NCBI GenBank assembly: GCA_036794995.1
Contig: DAIRFP010000134.1
Coordinates: 1 to 13,703, forward strand
DNA from: DAIRFP01 sp036794995
GTDB taxonomy: Bacteria; Desulfobacterota; Binatia; UBA9968
Length of the DNA stretch: 13,703 nucleotides
Direction: 5' to 3'
Below, piece by piece: positions 6,910 through 13,403 of the stretch. Made by a program: the position numbers and the translations under genes. Below the pieces are notes generated by a model, which saw only the letters and a program-made list of their open reading frames with translations, searched no databases and was not told where the DNA came from. How positions within the stretch are numbered: the first letter of the stretch is position 1; every line of letters starts with the position of its first letter.

Positions 6910-6920
6910 ACTCAACGTTA

Positions 6921-6948
6921 ACTATATGAGAAATACCTGGAATGTCTA
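6921..6948 (-). promoter_or_regulatory. Probable sigma70-type promoter of egtD
   Basis: On the minus strand TAGACA (6948-6943) and TATAGT (6926-6921) each match 5 of 6 consensus bases and are 16 bases apart. Transcription would start near 6914. That leaves almost no leader for the ATG at 6909 but a normal one for the in-frame ATG at 6858, which supports the shorter EgtD. The -35 overlaps a GAATGT half-site (6940-6945) repeated in the nearby palindrome. Confidence 0.4.
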
Positions 6949-6983
6949 GCTGGGCCCATGTTAGATTCTGACATTCGGAATGT
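6940..6983. promoter_or_regulatory. Operator-like GAATGT repeats between egtD and the ABC transporter
   Basis: A perfect palindrome ACATTC-G-GAATGT lies at 6971-6983, and a third copy of the half-site, GAATGT, lies at 6940-6945 on the -35 of the likely egtD promoter. Three copies of one 6-mer within 44 bases of a divergent intergenic region suggest binding by a dimeric regulator controlling egtD and perhaps the transporter. The regulator is not encoded in the window. Confidence 0.4.
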
Positions 6984-7097
6984 GCGAGTTCGCCTTTTCT
7001 GGCGGCTATTGTGAATGCAGAGTTATCCAGGATTCAAAGAGGTCGTTGAGATCGAACACAATAGCAAAATATCCAATCTAGCTTTGAGGTTGACAAG

Positions 7098-7862
7098 ATG
7101 ACGGCCGACATGAGCATCGAATTTCATCATGTCAGTTTCCGCTTGCCGGACGGCAGAGCGCTCCTTTCCGATTTGACGTTGGAAGTTCAACGCGGGGAGA
7201 CGCTGGTGCTGCTGGGAAGAAGCGGCTCGGGAAAAACCACCACGATGAAGCTGATCAATCGTCTGATCGACCCCACGGCAGGAGAAGTAAGGGTGGAGGG
7301 TAAGTCGACCTTGGAATGGGATCCCATTCGGCTCCGCCGTCGCATCGGTTATGTCATCCAGGAAATCGGTTTGTTTCCCCATTTGAGTGTCGAAGAGAAC
7401 ATCGGCGTGGTGCCTCGTCTGGAAGGGTGGGAGACGGATAGAATCGATGCCCGTGTCCGGGTACTGCTGTCGACGGTGGGTCTCGATCCGGATCGCTTCG
7501 CCGGGCGTTTCCCCGCAGAATTGTCGGGAGGCCAGCGGCAGAGAGTCGGGGTAGCCCGGGCTCTGGCAGCGGACCCACCCGTGATGTTGTTGGACGAGCC
7601 CTTCGGTGCTCTGGACCCAATCACGCGACGCGACATCCAGCAAGAGTTCAAGACGCTTCAGGAGCGTCTTCAGAAGACCATGGTCTTCGTTACCCATGAC
7701 GTGCGCGAAGCTCTCTTGTTAGCGAACCGAATCGGTCTGGTTAAAGACGGTAAGATGGCGCTCCTAGGGCCGCCGTCCGAGCTGTTGCAATCGGCAGATC
7801 CCGAAGCGCGGGCCTTTGCTGCCTGCGTTGCCGACGGGGAATTCCCCGGGAGCGCTTCGTGA
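7098..7862 (+). CDS. ABC transporter ATPase, OpuCA/EgtV type
   Basis: This protein is 254 residues. The ATG at 7098 has GAGGT (7086-7090) at suitable spacing. All nucleotide-binding motifs are intact: Walker A GRSGSGKTT (40-48), Q-loop Q88 (VIQEIGLFP), signature LSGGQ (142-146), Walker B VMLLDEP (162-168) and the switch histidine H200 (VTHD). The sequence follows the quaternary-ammonium/osmoprotectant (ProV/OpuCA) subfamily, which also contains EgtV, the ATPase of the ergothioneine importer EgtUV. It is shorter than ATPases with C-terminal CBS domains; the protein ends soon after the core, so no CBS-type osmosensing module is present, which fits EgtV better than OpuCA. Its stop overlaps the next start by four bases (GTGA), indicating coupled translation with the fused permease. 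Divergence from egtD supports a betaine-type substrate such as ergothioneine, selenoneine or hercynine. Confidence 0.88.
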   Translation: MTADMSIEFHHVSFRLPDGRALLSDLTLEVQRGETLVLLGRSGSGKTTTMKLINRLIDPTAGEVRVEGKSTLEWDPIRLRRRIGYVIQEIGLFPHLSVEENIGVVPRLEGWETDRIDARVRVLLSTVGLDPDRFAGRFPAELSGGQRQRVGVARALAADPPVMLLDEPFGALDPITRRDIQQEFKTLQERLQKTMVFVTHDVREALLLANRIGLVKDGKMALLGPPSELLQSADPEARAFAACVADGEFPGSAS

Positions 7863-9448
7863 ATCTCCTGGAGTTCTTGCTCCATCATCGGCAGGAAGTC
7901 TTCGAGTTAACCTTGGAGCATCTCTTTCTGGTGGCGGTTTCCACCGGCATCGCGATTCTTATCGGCGTGCCGTTGGGGATTTTGTTGACTCGAAAGCCAA
8001 GCCTGAGCAAACCGATTCTCGGTTTTGCCAATATCATGCAGACGGTGCCGAGCCTGGCGCTGTTCGGATTTCTGATCCCGATCAACCTCTATTTCTTTCA
8101 CGTCAAAATACTGGGTGGCATCGGCGCGCGAACGGCCATCGTCGCCCTGGTGCTCTATGCGCTGCTGCCGATCATTCGCAACACCTTTACGGGAATCAAC
8201 GGCGTGGATCCGGCGATTCGGGAAGCCGGCCGCGGTATGGGGATGACCGATCGCCAGCTGCTTTTTCAGGTGGAACTGCCGCTTGCCCTGGGGGTAATTC
8301 TTGCCGGTGTTCGCGTCGCGACGGTGATTTGTGTCGGAACCGCCACCATCGCTGCGGCCATCGACGCGGGGGGCTTGGGACGATATATCTTTCGCGGCCT
8401 GCGAATGAACGATAACGTGCTTATCCTGGCCGGCGCCGTGCCGGCGGCGCTGATCGCCGTGGCCGCCGACGTCTTACTTGGATATGGCGAGCGAACGATT
8501 CGCGCGGGTAACGTTGCTCGCAAGGGACTCAGGAAGCTAATCTGGACGACTGCTGCTGCAATTGCAGTTCTCGCAATCGGGAGCGTCATATTTGTTTACT
8601 CCGGAACCAGCGGCGATCGCATCGCGGTGGGGTCAAAAGACTTTACCGAGCAGGTTATTTTGGGCGAATTACTGGCACAGGCCATCGAATCGAAGACAGG
8701 CTTGCGGGTAGAGCGCCGCTTCGACCTGGGTGGCAGCTTGGCCCATGAAGCGCTGGTCGCCGGCGAGATTGATACTTATGTTGAGTACACTGGGACCGCG
8801 CTGTTGGCGATCTTGAAGGGCCAGCCATCGGCCGACCCGCAGGAAGTTTACCGCCGCGTCCAGTCCGAATATGCCAACCGGTTCAAAGTCCAATGGACGG
8901 AGCCGCTAGGGTTCAACAACACGTTTGCCATTCTAATACGTGGGAATGACGCGCAACGGCTTAATTTGAAGGCGGTAAGTGATGCAGCCAAAGTATCAGC
9001 ACGGTGGCGAGCCGGCTTTGGCCAGGACTTCATGTCGCGGCAGGACGGCTATCCGGGGTTTGCCAAAACCTATGGGCTTGATTTCGCAGAGATACGGGAA
9101 ATGGATTTGTCGCTTACTTACCGCGCGCTGGCGGAACAGCAGGTTGATCTCATTGCCGGCAACTCGACGGACGGCTTGATCCGCCATTATCGTCTCGTGC
9201 AACTCGACGATGATCGCCGCTACTTCCCTCCCTATGACGCCGTGCCGGTGGTGCGGGAAGCCACATTGGCAAAGCACCCGGAACTGCGCGATGTCTTACG
9301 ACAGTTGGGCGGAATCTTGAGCGTCGACGAAATGCGCGAGCTCAATTACAGTGTCGACGGCGAGAAGCGGGCGGCCAAAGATGTGGTTCGGGAATTTCTC
9401 GTACGAAAGGGTCTGATGGCGGACGGCAACCGCGGCTCGGAAAAGTAG
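7859..9448 (+). CDS. Fused ABC permease and substrate-binding protein, EgtU/OpuCB-OpuCC type
   Basis: This protein is 529 residues, starting with GTG at 7859 inside the preceding stop. Residues 1 to about 215 are an inner-membrane permease with the QTVPSLALFGFLIPI helix and the ATPase-docking EAA loop (EAGRGMGMTDRQLLFQVELPLALG, in part, from 122). A further helix at about 228-247 anchors a binding domain that begins IAVGSKDFTEQVILGELLAQ (255-274). The binding domain contains the DTYVEYTGT and YDAVPVV segments typical of the OpuCC/EgtU/OsmF group. A permease-binding-protein fusion with a single ATPase is the architecture of EgtU, the ergothioneine importer of Streptococcus and Helicobacter, and also of some choline/betaine importers. 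Next to egtD, import or recapture of ergothioneine/selenoneine is the best guess. Glycine betaine or choline cannot be excluded from sequence alone. Confidence 0.85.
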   Translation: MNLLEFLLHHRQEVFELTLEHLFLVAVSTGIAILIGVPLGILLTRKPSLSKPILGFANIMQTVPSLALFGFLIPINLYFFHVKILGGIGARTAIVALVLYALLPIIRNTFTGINGVDPAIREAGRGMGMTDRQLLFQVELPLALGVILAGVRVATVICVGTATIAAAIDAGGLGRYIFRGLRMNDNVLILAGAVPAALIAVAADVLLGYGERTIRAGNVARKGLRKLIWTTAAAIAVLAIGSVIFVYSGTSGDRIAVGSKDFTEQVILGELLAQAIESKTGLRVERRFDLGGSLAHEALVAGEIDTYVEYTGTALLAILKGQPSADPQEVYRRVQSEYANRFKVQWTEPLGFNNTFAILIRGNDAQRLNLKAVSDAAKVSARWRAGFGQDFMSRQDGYPGFAKTYGLDFAEIREMDLSLTYRALAEQQVDLIAGNSTDGLIRHYRLVQLDDDRRYFPPYDAVPVVREATLAKHPELRDVLRQLGGILSVDEMRELNYSVDGEKRAAKDVVREFLVRKGLMADGNRGSEK

Positions 9449-9599
9449 TGGATATATATAATGACGAGTATGAAAAAGAACGGTTGGAAATGCGCCGAAC
9501 AACGAGCCACTCCTGTAGATTCGAAAGTCTGATCCCAGTTCCGTAGCTGCTACGAATACGTTGGCGGCCGCTTCGTTGCCCGATGTGCGAGGTGCTGAA

Positions 9600-10508
9600 A
9601 TGGAAATCATAGGTTTCATTGGTCTTGGTACGATAGGCGGGACGATCTCCAGGAATATCCAGAGGGCCGGTTATCCTTTGATGGTCCATGACATCCGACC
9701 GGAGGCAGCCCAGCCCCTGATAGACGCAGGAGCTCGTACCGGAACATCGCCGGCGGAGGTAGCACGACATTGCCGAGTGATCCTTACCTCCCTCCCAGGT
9801 CCCCGGGAAGTGGAGGAAGTGGCGCTGGGGCCCCACGGGCTATTGAAGGAAGTGCGCGACGGCACTGTCTATGTGGATCTTTCCAGCAGCAGCGCGGATC
9901 TTATCAGGCGCATCGAAGGAGCGTTCCGTTTGCGCGGCGCACGAGTCATGGACGCGCCGTTGATTGTCGGTCAACATGGGATTGGCGAGAGAAGTGTGCA
10001 GGTTTTGGCATCGGGAAGGTTGGAAGTCTATGAAGAGCTGAAGCCGCTCCTTGATTCATTCAGCGACACGGTTGTCTATACCGGAGAGCTGGGGACGGGG
10101 ACTGTGATCAAGTTGGCGCACAATCTGGTTCGTCGTGGAATCGGCCTGGCGATTGGCGAAGGAATCGTCTTGGGTGCCAAGGCGGGAGTGGAACCGCAGC
10201 TCCTTTGGGATTGCATGCGCTGGGGCCTGGAGGTCCAACTCCATCAACTGGCGAAAACGTTCTCGGAAACAATATTCGAAGGCAAATACGAAGCCCCCGC
10301 CAGTTTTGGCATTGGCTTGTCGCGAAAGGACGTTGGTCTTGCAACGGAGCTCGGTCGCCAGCACGACGTGCCAATGCCAATTGCCGCCTTGGTGGAGCAG
10401 GTCATGGTCCAGGCTGTCGGGCGCGGGTGGTCCGACCAAAGCACTGCGTCCCTCTTTCGCCTTCAAGAGGAAGCCGCCGGCATTAAGGTGCGGAAGCAAT
10501 CGACTTGA
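9600..10508 (+). CDS. 3-hydroxyisobutyrate dehydrogenase-family (beta-hydroxyacid) oxidoreductase
   Basis: This protein is 302 residues from the ATG at 9600, which has GAGGTG (9589-9594) just upstream; an in-frame TTG at 9561 has none. The N-terminal Rossmann fold shows GLGTIG (8-13) and an acidic residue after the second strand (VHDI), favouring NAD(P) binding. The family motifs follow: DLSSSS (93-98), DAP at 118-120, and GTGTVIKLAHN (165-175) with the catalytic Lys171 and Asn175. The usual DAPVSGG loop is changed to DAPLIVGQHG, so substrate preference may differ from classical 3-hydroxyisobutyrate or tartronate semialdehyde enzymes. It is followed by a TctC-type binding protein. A shared catabolic role in uptake and oxidation of a hydroxyacid is plausible but not shown. 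It lies 151 bases after the transporter gene and need not belong to the same unit. Confidence 0.85.
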   Translation: MEIIGFIGLGTIGGTISRNIQRAGYPLMVHDIRPEAAQPLIDAGARTGTSPAEVARHCRVILTSLPGPREVEEVALGPHGLLKEVRDGTVYVDLSSSSADLIRRIEGAFRLRGARVMDAPLIVGQHGIGERSVQVLASGRLEVYEELKPLLDSFSDTVVYTGELGTGTVIKLAHNLVRRGIGLAIGEGIVLGAKAGVEPQLLWDCMRWGLEVQLHQLAKTFSETIFEGKYEAPASFGIGLSRKDVGLATELGRQHDVPMPIAALVEQVMVQAVGRGWSDQSTASLFRLQEEAAGIKVRKQST

Positions 10509-10609
10509 AATCGGTTTAATCGCGAAAAGTTCAAATCGGTGAGAAACAGGCTTTGCTTTTAGATCTTTGCTTCCTTGGCCCTGGCGGTGTAATCGTAGCA
10601 ACGACTGGA

Positions 10610-10647
10610 GTGCTGGAATGATGCATCTGAACCAAATATTCCAACAC
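10610..10647. repeat. Inverted repeat upstream of the Bug-family gene
   Basis: GTGCTGGAAT (10610-10619) and ATTCCAACAC (10638-10647) are complementary at 9 of 10 positions across an 18-base loop. The repeat ends 36 bases before the ATG at 10684 and just ahead of its ribosome-binding site. The spacing suits either an operator or a leader hairpin. No T-run follows, so it is not an intrinsic terminator for the upstream gene. Confidence 0.35.
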
Positions 10648-10683
10648 CTTATTTTCGCTCAATCACTTTTGCGGGAGGTGTCC

Positions 10684-11739
10684 ATGAAAACGATTAACGT
10701 GTTGGCGCTTTATGCGTTGATTCACGTGATGGCGATTTTGCCGGCGGGCGCTGCATTCTCCCAAACGGACTTCTACAAAGGGAAAACCATCACTATCATT
10801 CGCGGCGGCGGGCCCGGCGGTTCCGGTGAATTCCAGACGAGAGCCCTGATGAAGTTCCTGGAAAAATACGTTCCCGGACAGCCCCGCTTAATGATGGAAT
10901 ACGTCGAAGGCGCCGCTGGGAGAAAGGCTGCAAACGTGATTTATAGTTCCACTCGGCCCGACGTACTGACGATAGGATCCATCGGTGCGGGACTGGTGGT
11001 GGGGCCGATCTTGGGCCTGCCGGGGAGTAACTATGATCTGGATAAATTTATTTATCTAGGGTCGACGGATACCGGCGACCCTTACATCTTCTATACCAAG
11101 GCGAGTCTGGGACTGGACAACCTTGAGAAGGTAAGAGCTGCAGGCGGACTCAGGTTGGGCGCTCACGCAGTGGGACATCCGGTCTATGTCACAGGGCGCA
11201 TGGTGGCTTACCTGCTTGATTTAAAAGAGCCGAAGTTCGTGACTGGCTATACCGGGCCTGAAATTTACGTGGCGGTCACGCGTGGCGAGCTGGATGCCCA
11301 TGCGACCGGGGCGGCCCGATTTGTCGTGGAGAATCGTGAGTGGATCGAGAAAAAACAGGTTCACTTTCATACCACGCTCACAGTTCCCAAAGGCCGCCAT
11401 CACCCCGCCTTTGCTCAGGTGGCCGAACTAGGGAGTTTTGCCAAGACGGACACGGAGCGAAAGCTGCTAGACATGTTCCGCGCCTTCCAGTACCCGCGTT
11501 GGCCCTACATATTTCCTCCGGGAACGCCCAAAGAACCGGTTCAAATTATCCGGGAAGCCATGCGCAAAGCGTTTGCGGATCCGGAGTTTCCGGCAGAATA
11601 TAGAAAATTGATGGGCGATGATCCTGCCCCCCTCGGCGGTGAAGATCTGCAGCGGGTGATCAAAGAACTGCCTCGCGATTCAGAGGTCGTTCAGTTATAT
11701 CAAAAGCTCGCCGGGCCAAATCCATTGCCTGCTCGATGA
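10684..11739 (+). CDS. TctC/Bug-family periplasmic substrate-binding protein
   Basis: This protein is 351 residues. The ATG at 10684 is preceded by GGGAGGTG (10673-10680), a near-perfect Shine-Dalgarno, and is chosen over an upstream in-frame codon at 10567. A signal peptide (MKTINVL..., hydrophobic core, cut near AAFSQ/TDF) is followed by FYKGKTITIIRGGGPGG, the ligand-loop start typical of TctC/Bug proteins. The middle region, rich in GxxG and AxxG turns, and the C-terminal IREAMRKAFADPEFPAEYRKL segment are also typical. These proteins deliver carboxylates and related acids to tripartite tricarboxylate transporters. No TctA/TctB membrane genes accompany it here, as is common for orphan Bug proteins. 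The binding loop differs from the common YPPGG version, so the ligand is unknown. It may work with the adjacent dehydrogenase. Confidence 0.85.
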   Translation: MKTINVLALYALIHVMAILPAGAAFSQTDFYKGKTITIIRGGGPGGSGEFQTRALMKFLEKYVPGQPRLMMEYVEGAAGRKAANVIYSSTRPDVLTIGSIGAGLVVGPILGLPGSNYDLDKFIYLGSTDTGDPYIFYTKASLGLDNLEKVRAAGGLRLGAHAVGHPVYVTGRMVAYLLDLKEPKFVTGYTGPEIYVAVTRGELDAHATGAARFVVENREWIEKKQVHFHTTLTVPKGRHHPAFAQVAELGSFAKTDTERKLLDMFRAFQYPRWPYIFPPGTPKEPVQIIREAMRKAFADPEFPAEYRKLMGDDPAPLGGEDLQRVIKELPRDSEVVQLYQKLAGPNPLPAR

Positions 11740-11846
11740 GTGGTGAAGGATAGCAGCATGACTATGTCAGTTTCTTTCTATCTCGCCTAGCTGTAGGGAT
11801 CTGGGTAGTGGAACAAGGGGGAATGTCCGGAGAATGGACCGCCTAG

Positions 11847-12170
11847 CTACTTCTTGGATGACTTCAGGAAAGTACCCCAAGCGATTGCGCTGATCCCGCC
11901 AATGATGAGAATCGCTCCTACAGTCGGCGTGGAAAGCGCGACTCCGGCTCCCAGCACTAGAAGCCACAGTCCGATTGTCGTTGGGTTGAGGGAGCGCTTA
12001 GGCCACCGGACGCGCTCGGTTTTCTTGATTTTTCTGGTTTCCTTCTCAAGGATGGCAGAGGCGGTTTTCCTGACTTCTTCCTGGAAGGCCACGTCAGGCT
12101 CTTTGCCAAAGCCCGCTTCACGGACCAACCTGTCAATCTCTTCTTCTCGCTTTTGGCGTTCGGAGTTCAT
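11847..12170 (-). CDS. Small two-helix membrane protein, unknown function
   Basis: This protein is 107 residues, with ATG at 12168-12170. The first 60 residues are highly charged (many Glu, Arg and Lys; a likely helical or coiled stretch). Two hydrophobic helices follow at about 64-81 and 83-101, separated by a short TPT turn, then a lysine-rich tail (LKSSKK). That layout indicates a small inner-membrane protein with a cytosolic helical N-terminus and a cytosolic tail. I do not recognise a named family. It starts 14 bases after the stop of the zinc-ribbon gene on the same strand, so the two are likely one unit. No clear ribosome-binding site is visible, consistent with translational coupling. 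Confidence 0.6.
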   Translation of the reverse strand: MNSERQKREEEIDRLVREAGFGKEPDVAFQEEVRKTASAILEKETRKIKKTERVRWPKRSLNPTTIGLWLLVLGAGVALSTPTVGAILIIGGISAIAWGTFLKSSKK

Positions 12171-12184
12171 GGTATGGAAAATAG

Positions 12185-12625
12185 TTAGAGCGGTTCAATG
12201 CTCCCGGTGGGTCGAGCCCCTTGGTTTGAGGCGCGGCCTTTTCTGACGGAGATGAGCCAACATCGGCGGCACTGACGCGCGCCAAATATCTTCGGACCCC
12301 CGCAACCGGGACATCGATAAGTCTGCGGATTTTTTCTGCTGCGTTGAGCTAGCTTGAGAGGGGTTATTGCAAGCAAAAGCTCACGAATTTGTTTTTCGGT
12401 TGCCCGCTCGGGGCAATCGCCCCGATGGTGCAGCCAAGGCCAGAAGAGCATAAAACGTTCCGGCCTGTTTGCTTGAAGCGCGCGTAGCTCTCGACGAGTT
12501 CCGCAGCCGAGTTCCTTTTGCAATCGCGCGCACTTCAGAATAGCCATCCCGCTCATTTTCATTGGACACCACACCATTCCGGTGGGATAGTGAAATGCTT
12601 CTGGTGCCTTGGTCAGAGCGGGCAT
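12185..12625 (-). CDS. Zinc-ribbon protein, unknown function
   Basis: This protein is 146 residues, with ATG at 12623-12625 preceded by AAGGAG at a slightly long spacing (11 bases). Near the C-terminus CPGC (105-108) and CRRC (119-122) form a CxxC-x10-CxxC zinc ribbon. Further cysteines at 20, 32, 41 and 71 occur in the segments MVWCPMKMSGMAILKCARLQ and HHRGDCPE and may bind a second metal. The middle is basic and helical. It could bind nucleic acid or mediate protein contacts, but no catalytic motif is visible and I recognise no named family. The coding call rests on the paired cysteines, the ribosome-binding site and the tight spacing to the downstream membrane-protein gene. An internal start at residue 17 is possible. 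Confidence 0.5.
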   Translation of the reverse strand: MPALTKAPEAFHYPTGMVWCPMKMSGMAILKCARLQKELGCGTRRELRALQANRPERFMLFWPWLHHRGDCPERATEKQIRELLLAITPLKLAQRSRKNPQTYRCPGCGGPKIFGARQCRRCWLISVRKGRASNQGARPTGSIEPL

Positions 12626-12958
12626 GCTAAAAAATTCTCCTTAATCCCTTTATGTTTTATCCAATACCTCAGACCGATGTCGACGGCAAGACGCGGCTGG
12701 TGAAATGCGAGTCCTGTCGGCACCGACCTGAGGTGATGTCGGGTAAGAGCTTGAAACAGCAAACCAAAGCCATAAGCAGGGAATAGTGAGAGGAATATTA
12801 TTTAAAGCGTCCTTCGTTCGCAAGAAAAAAGCGGAGTTCGGTCCAGTCACAGCGATGATTATGAATAGCGGTTGTCGTATGGATTCATTTATGGATTGGT
12901 CCGTTGCTTTTGAATGTTCCGGCGTGTTAATCGGGGGACGAGATCGCGGAGGACTAGG
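12626..12958. other. Gene-poor stretch without a convincing gene
   Basis: No ORF here has both a ribosome-binding site and recognisable content. A 44-codon frame at 12652-12786 encodes a KCESC motif and a 61-codon frame follows it, but neither can be supported. The stretch presumably holds the promoter of the minus-strand zinc-ribbon unit and the old promoter of the VOC pseudogene. No tRNA, repeat array or mobile-element end was seen. Confidence 0.4.
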
Positions 12959-13367
12959 ATGGCAAAATTAAGGCATGGCGCGCTATGGACCCGCCAACCC
13001 GAAAAAACAGCCGAATTCGATAAAAAGGTATCCGAAATGCGGACAATGTTCCGCACCAAATAGGGCTTGACTCATTTATCCGATGGGATAATGAACTTGG
13101 CGCTTTTGCACACGAACAATCCGAAAGATCCGCAGGATCGAGTGTAGCTCGGTCTCGACCATTGCGGTTTTCATGTCGATGATCAAGACGTCATTGCCAA
13201 GCGCATCGAAGAGGTTTATTCGAAAAGGGGCGCGCAAGGCTCGTGTTATTGGGGCCAGTTATGCCAAGACAACAGGAACTGACCCGGATGGAAGTTTTTT
13301 CGATATTTCAACCTAGGGCTGGAGCGGAACGACACTGCCGAAGGAGCCAGGCGGGCTTAAAGCATAA
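12959..13367 (+). pseudogene. Decayed VOC-family (glyoxalase-fold) gene
   Basis: A ribosome-binding site (GGAGGA, 12948-12953) and ATG at 12959 open a frame reading MAKLRHGALWTRQPEKTAEF, a typical VOC-family start with the first metal-ligand histidine (LRHGALW). Homology continues through DGIMNLALLHTNNPKDP, LGLDHCGFHVDDQDVIAKRI and, after a shift, TDPDGSFFDIST and GWSGTTLPKEPGG, ending at TAA 13365-13367. The frame is broken by TAG at 13061-13063 and 13145-13147, by an apparent one-base insertion near 13275-13279 (otherwise TGA at 13280), and by TAG at 13314-13316 in the corrected frame. VOC proteins are metal-dependent lyases, dioxygenases or resistance proteins; the original activity cannot be told. 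With four lesions it is almost certainly non-functional, although the recognisable length shows the decay is fairly recent. Confidence 0.8.
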
Positions 13368-13403
13368 CTTCAACGTCAAACACGCATAGAAAGGCAAAAG
13401 GCG

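Noticed and set aside
7023..7697. 224-codon minus-strand ORF opposite the ABC ATPase
   Set aside because: It is antisense to intact Walker A, signature and Walker B motifs and shows no domain of its own.
9457..9462. TATAAT sequence after the transporter gene as a promoter
   Set aside because: No -35-like sequence occurs at the right distance; it belongs to a short AT-alternating run.
9542..9554. Palindrome CGTAGC-T-GCTACG upstream of the dehydrogenase
   Set aside because: The arms are short, the one-base centre cannot form an RNA hairpin, and there are no repeated half-sites nearby; it is within chance expectation.
12652..12786. 44-codon frame with a KCESC motif
   Set aside because: It has no ribosome-binding site, no second cysteine pair and no recognised family; it lies in a gene-poor, partly decayed region.
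12786..12971. 61-codon frame overlapping the VOC pseudogene start
   Set aside because: Its composition is not protein-like and it overlaps the ribosome-binding site and start of the recognisable VOC frame.
13280..13282. TGA in a selenium-related window as possible selenocysteine
   Set aside because: The TGA is a by-product of a one-base shift in the VOC pseudogene; homology resumes in another frame and no hairpin is evident after it.
13061..13316. In-frame TAG codons suggesting a recoded genetic code
   Set aside because: senA ends in TAG and its frame closes properly there, and the same VOC region also needs a frameshift correction, so ordinary decay explains the stops.
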